Assembly: GCA_002284615.2 (NCBI GenBank)
Contig: MU070124.1
Span: 23,200 to 52,849, forward strand
Reading direction: 5' to 3'
Length of the DNA: 29,650 bases
Source: Dunaliella salina
Taxonomy: Eukaryota > Chlorophyta > Chlorophyceae > Chlamydomonadales > Dunaliellaceae
The notes beneath the pieces were generated by a model. That model was not told the DNA's origin and did no database searches. It worked only from the letters and a program-made list of their open reading frames with translations. Positions 10,175-21,820 of this stretch are shown here, one piece after another; position 1 is the first letter of the stretch, and every line of letters begins with the position of its first letter. A program made the translations under genes and the position numbers.

Positions 10175-10740
10175 GTGTGGCAAACTGAGGATCAGGCTGA
10201 ACATGGTGTTCATTTAAACAAGTTAGCCAAGTACCATAACTGGGTAGCGCTTCCCTTTTGGCATAATTCTGCTATAGGTAAACCTCTTCATACTCCTAGG
10301 TATCTGCATTTGGATTTGGGTAGGCATATGCAGAGGAACATTGCTTTCTTCCGACTGCACGCCCATAAGCTCAGAGTTGAAACTTCTCATTGGCATGGAC
10401 ATGCACCTCGATGTGATTTATGTGTTTCAGAACAATGGCAGGATGAAAAGCACGTCATCTTTCTCTGCCCTTGCAACTTCCTGTGTTGTCTTAGAAGAGA
10501 GTATGCACATCTTTTAAGTGCCTTTCCTGCTCACAGAGTAATGTCAAATGATACAGCATCTTTTTTTTTTTTCTGAGGCCTGCTCTCTGGATGTAGCCCA
10601 TTTCTTTCAAAGCCAAGACACTCAGACTTATCGCTTCATCTCTGAGCTTATGGATTTCTTTCACCACACCGAGCAGCCAAACTTTCTGGCTGAAGGTTAT
10701 GTTCCCTTGTAAACCTTGTAAACCTTGTAAGCCTTGGTCT
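10175..10740 (+). mobile_element. LINE E: C-terminal zinc region and 3' terminus
   Basis: The + strand ORF reads YHNWVALPFWHNSAIGKPLH, then NIAFFRLHAHKLRVETSHWHG and the zinc motif CDLC...DEKHVIFLCP (~10405-10475). After a T tract (10561-10573) and a frameshift, the ORF end is readable as TYRFISELMDFFHHTEQPNF and LAEGYVPL, with a TAA inside CCCTTGTAA. The tail is three TTGTAAACC-type units (10710-10735). This looks like the same family as LINE A. It is inserted tail to tail against the PHD ORF on the other strand. Confidence 0.75.
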
Positions 10741-11790
10741 ATTTCATCGGCCGAAGAGTCTTCTGTTAGTTCAGGACCTTCCTCCAAGTCAAAGGCTTGC
10801 ACATGACCATCTAAGTCTGGATTCATTTGTAACATATCAGCACTTTTCCATATAGGATGCCATTTCACATAAATAATTTTGCGATCTTCAGAGAAGTCGA
10901 TCCTTTCAGCTTTTTGGGAGTCTGACAAAGAGGTGCATGCAGGACAGTCCCAGTGCTCATTTGATTTGTCCATTTCCCGTTCATTTTGGGAGCATGCTTT
11001 GATATCTATGTGACAGTCCCAGTGGTATGTGCGTTGGCAGGTATCACAGGTGGGCATACCTTCATGGATATGACTTTCAGAGGCGTATTCTTTGCTTAAT
11101 GGGCTCCAGCAGAGCTGGCAGCATGTGTGTTGTTTAGTTCACCTTGATACAAGCTTTGAATAGGCCGCTTTCAGCCCGTCATTTTTGAAAATGGACAAAG
11201 CCCATTTCTTAATGGTGACCGGGAGCTATTGTACTTTGCATCGTTTTTGCTGCTGTTCTTGAGAGGATCTCTTGTACTTCCGCAAGTTTTGCCAGCCCCA
11301 AATTTTTAGAATCACATCATGATGGTCATAGCGGAAGAAGGTGTTGCTAGCTTCGACTGCGCTTAACGCAGCAGCCTTATTTTGTTTATAATTCCAGAGC
11401 CACTGGGGAACATCATTGCCTGGTGTGTTTGGAGATAGAGGACAAGGGGTTATCATGGGTTGTGTGTTATGCTAAAGGAGTTCTGTTGGGTCTCAGCTCC
11501 CTCTGGGCCTCCTGCCCCCAATTTTTGGGGTCTGAGTAGACTCTGGGGGCAGGGCCTGTGAGGGGGGCGTCAAGGGGGGTTGAGTGGGGTGCAAATTATG
11601 TGCTTGTGCTTGCGGCTGTTGTGCATTGGGATTGTTTCTTTTGCGAGTGCGTCTGCCTCGGCACCTGTGAACTTCTGTCTGATGTAGAGACTTTGAGAAA
11701 GGGCTTCCTTGGCTACTTTGGGGAGCATTTTCTACTTCCATATCCTCAGCAGCAAACCGACAGCGTTCCTGTTCTCTTGAACAAAACAAT
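10740..11790 (-). pseudogene. PHD-finger ORF, probably a transposon ORF1
   Basis: On the - strand, starting near 11790, a basic Gln/Pro-rich N-terminus (CRGRRTRKRNNPNAQQPQAQ) is followed by NDVPQWLWNYKQNKAAALSA (11410-11350). After a stop comes a Cys4-His-Cys3 pattern: CQLC (~11115), CDTCQRTYHWDC (11050-11015) and HWDCPAC (~10950-10930). That is a PHD-type zinc finger. An acidic stretch (LEEGPELTEDSSADE) ends near 10745, where the opposite-strand LINE 3' end takes over. PHD fingers occur in ORF1 of some LINE clades. Assigning it to a particular element here is a guess. At least two in-frame stops make it broken. Confidence 0.6.
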
Positions 11791-12004
11791 TCGTGACAAC
11801 GTTTTTTACGAAGGTGGTGCCTAAAACTGCAATGCCAATGGCAACACCACCGCGCGGGAAGATACCCTCACTTGTGAGACGCATGATCACTGCTACGAAT
11901 TATACTTAGTTATAATAATAAGAAACGACTTGATGATTGGACTAGACAATGAATACTGAATTTTTTTTCCAGCATGGTCAACAACCACACCATGCCGCTC
12001 TATC

Positions 12005-13615
12005 GACTGTGACTGGGACTGAGACTGCGACTAAAACTAAGACTGTGACTAAGACCAAGACTGAGAATAGATCTAAGACTAAGACTGAGACTGCAACTGA
12101 GACTAAAACTGAGACTAAGACTGAGACTAAGACTAAGACTAAGACTAAGACTAAGACTAAGACTCAGACTAAGACTCAGACTGCAACTAAGACTGTGACT
12201 AAGACTGCAACTGAGCCTGAACCTGCGACTAAAACTGCGACTAAGACTGCAACTAAGACTGCAACTGAGACTGTGACTAAGACTGCGACTAAAACTGCGA
12301 CTAAGACTGAAACTAAGACTGATACTAAGACTGCGACTAAGACTGAGACTAAGACTGATACTGCAACTGACACTAAGACTGATACTAAAACTAAGCCTAC
12401 GACTACGACTAAAACTGAAACTAAGACTGNAACTGCGACTAAGACTAAAACTAAGACTGATACTAAGACTGCGACTAAGACTGAGACTAAGACTGATACT
12501 GCAACTAAGACTGCTGCTGCGACTAAGACTACAACTAAAACTGATACTAAGACTACAACTACGACTGCAACTGAGACTCAGACTGAAGCTGAAACCAAAA
12601 CTAAGACTGCAACTGAGACTGAGACTGAGACTGATACTAAGACTGCGACTCAGACTAAGACCAAGGCTAAGACTCGGACTAAGACGAAGACTGCGAATAA
12701 AACTAACACTATGACTAAGACTCGGACTAAAACTAAGACTAAGACTAAGGCTAAGACTAAGACTAAGGCTAAGACTAAGACTCAGACAAAGACTGATACT
12801 AAGACTAAGACCAAGACTGCAACTGAGACCGAGACTGATACTAAGACTAAGACTAGGACTGAGACTCAGACTGGGACTAAGGCTAAGACTAAGACTGCAA
12901 CTGAGACTGAGACTGATACTAAGACTAAGACTAGGACTACGGCTAAAACTAAGACTAAGACTGAGACTGAGACTCAGACTGGGACTAAGGCTAAGACTAA
13001 GACTGCAACTGAGACTGAGACTGATACTAAGACTAGGACTACGGCTAAAACTAAGACTAAGACTGAGACTGATACTAAGACTACAACTAAGGCTAAGACT
13101 AAGACTGCAACTGAGACTAAGACTAAGGCTTAGACTAAGACTACGACTACAACTGAGACTACAACTGAGGCTAAGACTCAGACTAAGAATGCGACTGCGA
13201 CTAAAACTAAGACTGAGACTAAGACTATGCCTAAGCCTATGACTAGGACTCGGACTGGGACCAAGACTCAGACTAAGACTGAGACTCCGACTGATACTAA
13301 GACTACAACTAAGACTGCAACTGAGACTAAGACTCAGACAAAGACTGATACTAAGACTAAAACTAAGACTGCGACTGAGACTAAGACTCAGACAAAGACT
13401 AAGATTGATACTAAGACTAAGACTAAGACTAAGACTGCAACTGAGACTGAGACCCAGACTGATACTAAGACTAAGACTAAGGCTAAGACCGCAACTGAGA
13501 CCGAGACCCAGACTGATACTAAGACTAAGACTAAGGCTAAGACCGCAACTGAGACTGAGACCCAGACTGATACTAAGACTAAAAATGGGGCTAAGACTGC
13601 AACTGAGACTATGAC
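12005..13615. repeat. Imperfect hexanucleotide array (GACTAA / GACTGA / GACTGC)
   Basis: About 1.6 kb of hexamer repeats on the + strand, with the motif GACTNN (mostly AA, GA, GC) and occasional variants. Because the period is six, reading frames stay open: + strand ORFs are (Thr-Lys/Glu/Ala)n of up to 394 codons, and the - strand gives (Val-Ser/Leu-Val)n. A single N is at 12430. Higher-order repetition is visible at 12880-13090 and 13440-13580. The ORFs have compositional bias only and are not called as genes. Confidence 0.95.
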
Positions 13616-13660
13616 CCCCCTTGCCTGGGTTGAAGTTGGGGGGGTTTGAGGGAGCATGGC

Positions 13661-13948
13661 CTAGTAAAACTTTGACCAGTTCCAGCCTGTTGGGGTATGT
13701 TCTGTGTTCATGAGTTCTGTATATGTTGTATTATTCATGCAGTGCGATTCAGGGGTTTTATTAGGAGAGCTATCTTGGCTCTGTATGATTGTGTTGATGA
13801 GGCCAGGTCTGACCTCGGTCGGATTGTGCGTGTTGAGGGTATGGGAGAGGCTATTAAGGGCCACAGTATGTTCGGTCTTAACTTTGCGGCCAAACAGGGA
13901 CGTGAGTTTGTTCCCATCAATAACATAAGTGTGGTTGTCATCCAGCAA
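13661..13948 (-). other. Unassigned ORF of transposon-like character
   Basis: The - strand has 95 open codons including NHTYVIDGNKLTSLFGRK and TEHTVALNSLSHTLNTHN. Composition and lack of low complexity suggest real former coding sequence. It sits between the hexamer array and a + strand LINE fragment, so a transposon origin is likely. I do not recognise the family. Confidence 0.35.
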
Positions 13949-13984
13949 AGCTTTAAAGCTGAGAGCCTGTTAATGCCTATTTCC

Positions 13985-14510
13985 ATGAGTATGCCCATGA
14001 ATGCCATGTGCACTTGATAGAAATCAAGTTCTGTGAAGACACAAGGCCTGAGCATCAGTTGAAAGCTGCAAAGCAGCAGCATGCAGACCTGTGTAAACTT
14101 ATTCACGCTATTGTTGTTACAATTCACCCTATTCTCATGGGTGTTGGTGGTAGTATTTACACTGAGCACACCCTTAAGCAATTCAAGCAACTAGGACTGA
14201 ATCACCATCGTGCCACTAAGCTTGCCCAACAACTTCATGCTCATTCTGTACAATATGCCCACAAAGTAGTCACCACACGCCGCGCTATTGAAAACAAGAA
14301 TACTTCCCACAGCCAGGTTCTAGAACCAGGTGCTTCTAGTAACCCTCCAGATCCACATTAGCATTCTCTTTTTCATACCTTGTGGTGGAGGGGGCACACG
14401 GCTCTTTTTTGAGCCAATGTGTCTCCTCTTCCTTAATTGATGTAGGGAGAGTTTCTCTGCCTACGTAGTTTTTCTTTTTTCTTTTTCTTTCTTTCCATTT
14501 CCATTTCCAG
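13985..14510 (+). mobile_element. 5'-truncated LINE with restriction-like endonuclease end (+ strand)
   Basis: The ORF reads HLIEIKFCEDTRPEHQLKAA (from ~14007), ILMGVGGSIYTEHTLKQFKQ and LAQQLHAHSVQYAHKVVTTR, and ends SNPPDPH with a TAG at 14359-14361. LIEIK is the E-x-K part of a PD-(D/E)XK nuclease; the PD half is missing upstream. The copy on the - strand at 8525-8900 aligns throughout. The 3' UTR (14362-14470) ends in a T/C-rich TTTTTC tail (14470-14505). The last 165 nt recur at 15970-16145. This is the best-preserved copy of the domain in the window. Confidence 0.8.
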
Positions 14511-14572
14511 TGCATAGGTGCAGTGACAGGCTAAGGTTTTCAGGGCGGGTTGCATTGGCATTGAACGTACTT

Positions 14573-15520
14573 TTAGTGATGGAGTGATGCTGGAGAGAAG
14601 GTAGGGTGCTCCTTGATAAGAGATGTCGAGAGCGCTGTTGTTGATGCAAAGGTACTGCCTAACACGGAGCATGTATACCCTACGTAGGGTAATTGCTTGG
14701 GGATGAAGTTGGAAGTTTGATGGGATGGGTTGATGCTCCTAAGTACATAGTGTCTCAGTTTTTGGATTTGCAATTCAAGCATTGACCTGGTGACCCGGCC
14801 GTGCCTGCCGGTGTTATTGAGGCTGCTAATGAGGGCCGTTGCACATCTTGCATTATATGCTATTGCAACCAAGGCCATAATTAGTTTTGTCTTCCCGTAG
14901 GATGGCTGTGGCAGTGCTATGCCAGAGCTTGTACCTCTCTTTGATAACCTTAAGGATACATGTGTCCCAGCCCGCAAGGTCCTTCTTGGAGCAAGGTGTC
15001 ACTGGAAAGGCGTATGCAATGCTGGGGATGATGGCTGTGCAAATTATATCCATTGTTTGCTTGGGGGTGGCAAAAGAACATGTGAGGCTTTCCAGCTTTT
15101 CGGCGAGCTTTTCCTCCATTTTGTTAGGATGGGGTTCCCAGTCTAATGTCATGGTAACTTCAACGCCAAGGTAAGTAAATGGGTCTCCGGGGCAATGAAT
15201 TGGGCCGGCTTGCCCTGGACCAGTATCTTATCTTTTAAGTTGATGTCGAGCAAAATCAGCAGCGGACATATTGCCCCTTATTTGCATTGTTTGTGGGCTA
15301 AGAAGTTTGCATGTCACTTTCGTTTTTGAACCAGAGATGATGAGGTGGGGCCGATCAGCATAGAGGCTGGTTAATTTCTTGGCTTGAATACGCAGCTTAG
15401 CATATGGGCCTGTGATGCAGATGAGGTCATCTGCAAATGCCCCACTGCTGATTTTGTTCTGGACTTTCTGTTCCGAAGTCTGTGGGCTGGGGAGTGTGCA
15501 AGCAAAGACTGTGCACAAGT
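14573..15520 (-). pseudogene. LINE D reverse transcriptase, C-terminal half
   Basis: Motif C is intact as GAFADDLICIT (catalytic ADD at 15426-15434), followed by KLTSLYADRPHLIISGSKTK. After a frameshift come the YLGVEVT-like thumb start and TPKQTMDIICTAIIPSIAYA (~15050-15000), LAGWDTCILKVIKERYKLWH and a further 100 codons (ARCATALISSLNN, MLELQIQKLRHYVL) to ~14580. The order is normal for a LINE ORF2. It differs from LINE A and may belong with the RNase H and restriction-like nuclease family. Motif A and the fingers are absent, so it is 5'-truncated near 15520. Confidence 0.75.
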
Positions 15521-15840
15521 GGCTGGGATGGGAGCATCACTCAGTTTTTTTCGGGGAAAGCTTTCAGAACTCTCATGGCTGGAACCTATGCCGTCCTTGC
15601 TTGAATGCAGTATTCAGTTTTCTTCAGTTGGAAGGTATTCCCTATGGTGTACCTCAATTCGCCCATGTTCACCCCTATACTGTGTCATGCCTCTGTACTC
15701 TCAGTTGCATGCTGCCTTTGGACAGTCCTCACTCTTTATCTCTTTAAATCTCCATTGTGCTCTCAGAGTTGGTGCTGTCATTTTTCTTTCACCTGCTATC
15801 TGGAGTCAACATGTGTGTGATGGCAGTGCCTTTCACGTCC
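15521..15840. other. Unassigned transposon-flanked stretch
   Basis: The + strand is open for long distances, giving ORFs of 160 and 111 codons that start in the antisense of LINE D. No motif is recognisable in this part on either strand. Confidence 0.3.
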
Positions 15841-16145
15841 TACTTCATTACACTGCAGACTTCTGATTTCATAAGCTGAGCAGCCAGACTGAATGGCTGA
15901 AGTCTTTATATCCTATTGTAAACCTTATTGCAACCTGCGGGCTTTCATTGAGGCACTCATATTCATATTCATACCAGAGCCAAGTGCTTCTAGTAACCCT
16001 CCAGATCCACATTAGCTTTCTCTCTTTCACACTTTGTGGTGAAGGGCTCATGGCTCTTCTTTGGAGCCAATGTGTCTCCTTTTTCTGAATTGATGTAGGG
16101 AGAGTTTCTCTTCCTACGTAGCTTCTTCTTTCATGAAAGCAAAAT
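15840..16145 (+). mobile_element. Two LINE 3' termini in series
   Basis: The first, about 15855-15940, ends with a CAGCCAGACTG...TGGCTGAAG inverted repeat and ATTGTAAACC plus a decayed second unit, like the terminus at 10690-10735. The second, 15970-16145, matches the 3' UTR at 14322-14470: GCTTCTAGTAACCCTCCAGA, then GAGCCAATGTGTCTCC and GATGTAGGGAGAGTTTCTC. Confidence 0.7.
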
Positions 16146-16610
16146 ATGAAAGGACTGCACTTCAATGACATGCAGACTTGGCCAAAATTGATTTCGTTTT
16201 TTGATGTTTGTAAAGAACGTTTCATCAGCCAATCAGCCAAAGTTTGGTCTCTGGCAGTCTGTCAATCTCGTTACCCTTTATGAGGCCCCTGTCAGCTTGC
16301 TGAAGAGGAAACAGTTCCTTAATCCATGCAGCACCCCAAGGCACAGCTGGCTAATTAGTTAAAGATCAGCCTTTGTGCAGAAGTACCACTGCAGTGTTTT
16401 TGTGCAACGTGCCTTGAAAAGTCAGTAGTGCTTTGCACATTCTATCGTATTTTTGTACAACGTGCTTTGCAACTTCACAACAAAAAAAGATCGTCACGAA
16501 AAAATCGGCAAGAAAACGAGTTCACACATACTACACGTTGCAAGCATCAGACAATTGATTCAATTGCACACCAAGCAGACAGCTGCACAGATGGCCCGAA
16601 ACGGTCGTGA
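16146..16610. other. Downstream flank of the RIB43A gene, no gene seen
   Basis: This is probably the 3' UTR and terminator side of the - strand RIB43A gene. A short imperfect duplication (TTTTTGTGCAACGTGCCTTG at ~16397 and TTTTTGTACAACGTGCTTTG at ~16450) is the only structure I see. No classical polyadenylation signal could be assigned. Confidence 0.35.
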
Positions 16611-19600
16611 TTATCGGTGACTGGTGCCAAACTGAGAGAAGAACTCGGGGGCGATCTTGTTGGAATACAGCTCATTCAATGATTGATCACGAGCAGCTTT
16701 CTCCTCCGTCTGCCTCTTGAGGACCTGCAGTCGATCAGGCCATACAGATGATAAGCACTTCCACACTTTCTTTTAGAGCATGTGGAGGTTGTAGCAAAAT
16801 TCTGGATTTAGGTTCAGCATTTAAACCCTAAACCCTGCAGGTTGTAGCAAAATTCTGGAAGACAAGCTGCTCTGTGTGAACAGAGTCCTCCTTTTCCCTG
16901 TAACTGCCCCTGCAGGACCTGTAGTCAATCAGGCAGGGATAAGAAGAAGAAGTCTAAACAGAACCAGCATGCATTAAGGAGAGACCCAACAGTCAGCGCT
17001 GAATCAGGCAAAGAAAGGAAAGGAAAGGGTCACATGGCTGTACCTGCGGTAGGGTCACATACCTGCCTGCGGTAGGGTCACATACTACTATCATACCTGC
17101 CTACGGTTGGGTCACATGGCTGTACCTACAGTAGGGTCACATACCTGCCTGCGGTAGGGTCACATACTACTGTCATACCTGCCTGCGGTTGGGTCACATG
17201 GCTGTACCTGCCTGCGGTAGCAGCTTAGCTGAAGCATGGGAATGTGTTCCTGTAACAAGACCATTCCAACCTGAAAAGAAGTACTTGCTGGGAGCTGGGT
17301 CACAGCATTCCAGGCATGCAGACACGAACCTGGCCAATCCTCAGACATCACCTTAATCCATGATGCCCACATAAGGGTTGTTGCACTACTCAGGGGCGTT
17401 GATCAGGCAATGCCCATGTGTAGCACTGTTTGTACTCTTTTTGAAAGCAAAAGGGTGGGGGACAAAAAAACAGACATGGAATGCCAGCAAATCAGAAAGC
17501 AGACATGGAATGCCAGCAGACATGGAATGCCAGCAGACATGGAATGAAGCAGACATGGAATGCAACAGCAAATCAGAAAGCAGGCATGGAATGAAAGCAG
17601 ACATGGAATGCCAGCAAATCAGAAAGCAGACATGGAATGAGAGCAGACATGGAATGAGAGCAGACATGGAATGAAAGCAGACATGGAATGCCAGCAGACA
17701 TGGAATGCCAGCAAATCAGAAAGCAGACATGGAATGAAGCAGACATGGAATGAAAGCAGACATGGAATGCCAGCAAATCAGAAAGCAGACATGGAATGAG
17801 AGCAGACATGGAATGCCAGCAGACATGGAATGCCAGCAAATCAGAAAGCAGACATGGAATGAAGCAGACATGGAATGAAAGCAGACATGGAATGGAAAGA
17901 AAGCAGACATGGAATGCCACAGCAAATCAGAAAGCAGACATGGAATGAAAGCAGACATGGAATGCCAGCAGACATGGAATGAAAGCAGACATGGAATGCC
18001 ACAGCAAATCCTGGAAGATAAACCGCTCTGCAAGCTCTAGGCGTCCACAGCCATACACAAGCTTGCTCAATCTACCTGGGAAATCAATAGCAAGCCTTGA
18101 AGGGCTGGAGGAAAGAATCACAGCTTTTGGAAATCAAGGGAAAAAAACTGCATACTCGGAATTTTTTTACATTGAGAGCATACAACTATCGTGTATACAT
18201 GTCATCATTCTGCAATCCTCCGAAAATATAATTTCTTTTTGACTCTCACCTCAATCCCGCACCCCCCCCACACATCCTGTTTTTGGAATCGAGCGCGCTC
18301 CTGCAGGGGCAATCATCTTCTGTTTGCCCTGGAACTCATGAGTTGTGAAGTTCAACTGCATGTACACGCTGCCTGCAAAAGCAGCTGCAGCAGTATAACA
18401 GCAGGGTCGCAAGACATGTCCCCTTACATCTAATTTGCTACAACTGCCAGAAATAGCACAATCGGCAGCTTCAAGAGTGGCTATAACTTCAGCTCTGCTG
18501 CTGCCATGCACCCTCAATCAGAGGAGGTTTTACTAAGCTGCTGACGCACGCCTATGCCTACATTCTTTCTTCACCAGAATTCCTGCAAAAACTATTGTTT
18601 CACTCTTTCGCACTTCCTAGCATGCGCAAAAATATTGGTGTGCGCAGTCACCCTGCACCCCTGAAATATTGTTTTTGCGGGATGACGTATTCTATGTGCG
18701 GTAGTATGTATACTGGTCCAATCAAAGGAGGTGGGTGGTGGGTGGTTGGCGTTTTGACTTTTGCCAAAAATTTTGGGGACCCCCCTACAGAATTTTTCTG
18801 GGCCACTTCGACAGATTTCCAAGCACATCATTCTTGAGCACAAGAGCTGTCAAATGGCACCCTATTTGGCAAACTTGGTAAATGGAGGGCCCTGTGCATG
18901 AATCAGGGTGAGTGCCAAATGCGCATGGGCGTAAGTTGCAGGGTGTGTAGAGGCAATATGCAGCGACGAAGTCCAAATTTTTTCTATCAATGCATGCGTC
19001 AGTGCTCAGTGAATACAGGATGGCAGCTTGAGGACTTGCAAGCCGCTCTGGGTGCATGGCAGGACAGGCATGCATGTTCTGCCACTGCCTACTTTTTGTA
19101 CCATATCTCTGCCACAGCTACTCTTCCAATCTGTCTTTCAATGCATCAAGTACGCAGATGGATGGAGAACTTAAAGAGGAGCAGTTTGATTCCTTCTTTG
19201 TTTGGATTGGAGCACTAGAATGAGGTTTTGGGGGTGGTTGGTAGGTCAGGTTGGCCCCACCCAAAACCCCTTTGGCATGGTGTCCATACTGTTCTTGTGC
19301 TCTCCTGGCTTGAGGGTTTCCAATTTACTCGAGAGTATTGACACCATTTCTTGGCGGATGTTATTTTTTGACCCCCAGGAATCCACTGCTGATGTTCTTG
19401 AGTAGAAATATTGAGCCAAAAGCGGTGAAATGAGGCATTATTCATCCTTACATACACAACCATCCACGAGGGCCGTTCATATCCATCTCAAGTACGAAAT
19501 AGTTTCTTTCACAATTTGAGTGTTGCACCCAAGCATCTGCGGGCAAGCTGCCATTCCAAAGCTGGACTCCTCTGGCTTCTTGCTTTCAGCTAGCTGAGTA

Positions 19601-21687
19601 ATGCTGCACGAAGGGGCTGTTCAGAAGGGTGGAATACAGCATTGGGCTAGAGGGAGTTGCTCAGCTTCCTAATGGGGACCTTGGCGGTGATGACAAACTC
19701 CCAGTACCCTTCGTGAAAGTCATGCTGCTGCCTGGACTAAGGCATGGAGGAGCTTGTCGGTTACTGCTGTGCCCTGCGTTTGTGCCTTGGCTGGATCCCA
19801 CCCCTGTCAGATCCAGCTCCATCACCTGAGGCTCTGAGGGCTTCTTGCACGTCATACTGTGTTGTTTGATGACTTGCAATGGGTTTGCTGGGCCGACCAG
19901 GCTCATGTAACCCTTGCACTTCAGAGCACATGACTTCCCTGGCAGCTCTTCAGCATTGATGATAACATATATTTGCTTGTGGTCCTTGAGCTGGGTAGGC
20001 TGCATGAGCTTTGCTGGCAGCTCTTCTGGCTTGAGCCTTATGTCTAGGTGTGGCTAGCAGTCAGTCATTTTGACTGGAGGCCTTGTAACCTTGTAACCTT
20101 ATGTCTAGGTGTGCCTGTTTCCCGTTCTTTTCTTTCAACGTCGGCCAATTTCCAGGCCATCTCAGTTATCAGATTTTGTCAACTTTACCTCTGATCGACA
20201 ACGACACCCAAATTGTGCTAAAGCTCCGGAACTCAGCGCTCTGAGTTTCTAAGTTCGAAACTGTGTACTTGTATATGACCTTCCATTCACTAGTATATAA
20301 TAAGTGAATACTAGAATGTACTATCATACAGTTTATACTGACCTCACACCCTACAAATTAGGTGAACGCAGCTCCCAAAGGACAGCCAAAACCTTCCATA
20401 CCAAAATATCATCATCATCATTATCATCACCACTATGATCATTATCGGTACCCTGCCATATCAAAATATCATCATCGTCATCATCATCATCATTATCATC
20501 ATCACCACTATGATCATCATCGGTACCCTGTAAATATTTTTTCCTATACTACACATGCCATGCATCATCCACTTCAGCTCGAAGATCAGCAAGCTCATGG
20601 AGTTCAAATGTGCTACCTGCCATCGCTGCTTGCTGCAGATTGCAGCTCATTTGAATGCAGCTTCACACCGTGTCAGCAAGATTGGAGGTTCATGAACCGT
20701 GCCTACCTCTGCAGCCTTTGCTGCTTGCTACAGATGCAGCTCATTTAAATGCAGCTTTGCACCGTGTCAGCAAAATGGGAGATTCAAGGACAGTGCCTAC
20801 CTTGGCAGCCTTTGCTGCTTGCTGCAGATTGCAGCTCATTCATGCAGGTTTGCGCCCTGTCAGCTTCCAAGGTACCAAGACTTGTGGCAGGTTCCAAGAC
20901 TGAGGATTCATCAGCGCCTACCTCTGCAGCCTTTACTGCTTGCTGTCGCTTGAACTCCTCGACCCGCGAGGCTTGGCTGTGCATGGCATTCAAGATGTCC
21001 CTCTGTGTGCGAGCATACTGGGACTCTTCAGCAGCCTGCGCAAATCCAAGCATGCACAGAAACGGTAAAGGAGAGAAGCCATGCAACCACCAAAAAAAAG
21101 ACTTCTTAGCAGTCCGTACAGAGGTACGCACGTTGTCACAGAAACAGCAACAAAGAGAAGCCAGGCAGCCACAAAAGCATGAGTTCCGCAGCAGCCTGTG
21201 CATGCAGTCACAGACACATCAATGACGAGAAGCCCTGCAGCTGCGGAGGCATGAAGTTTGGCAGCCTGTACTAACACATGCATGCGGTCACCAAAGCATC
21301 AATGGAGACAAGCCGTGCAGCCACCAAAACAGGGCCGTTCAGCCTGTGCAAAGCCATGCAAGCAGTCACAGACACATTAATGGAGATTGCCTACAGCCAC
21401 AAAAGCATGAATTCTGCAGCTGCCTGTGCAAAGCAATGCAGAGCAAAGCAAAAAAAGTTTCCACGGGCCGGAGGCCGCAAGCGAGCAGGGGCTTCACCAA
21501 CGCAATGCATGCAGTCACAGGCTCGTCAACAAGGATGTGCCATGCAGCCACAAAGGCATGGATTCCGCAGCAGCCTGTGCCACCAAATGCAAGCGGGCTC
21601 AGAAACGTCAATGGAGAGGGAGCCATGCAGCCCCAAAATGGAGGACTCGCCAGCAGCCTAGGCAAAGCCGGGCATGCTGTCACATAA

Positions 21688-21775
<88 letters not shown>

Positions 21776-21789
21776 NTGTGTGTGGTGTG

Positions 21790-21820
<31 letters not shown>

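Noticed and set aside
10491..11057. Full 188-codon - strand ORF as one PHD protein
   Set aside because: Its C-terminal third is antisense to the LINE E terminus (stop and TTGTAAACC tail on the + strand). Only the part above ~10740 is credible.
11949..13649. 394- and 140-codon Thr-rich ORFs (+) and Val-rich ORFs (-)
   Set aside because: They follow from the six-base period of the repeat. There is no start context, domain or non-repeat sequence.
16820..16837. Telomere-like CCCTAAA units
   Set aside because: Only two units, inside a local duplication. Too short to mean an interstitial telomere.
17378..18033. Cys/His/Ser-rich ORFs (SMSAFIPCLLS type) across the minisatellite
   Set aside because: Repeat translation with no domain. 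The frames are open only because units lack stops.
20362..20748. His/Tyr-rich 128-codon ORF
   Set aside because: It arises from ATC trinucleotide repeats and then runs into the exon G donor array.
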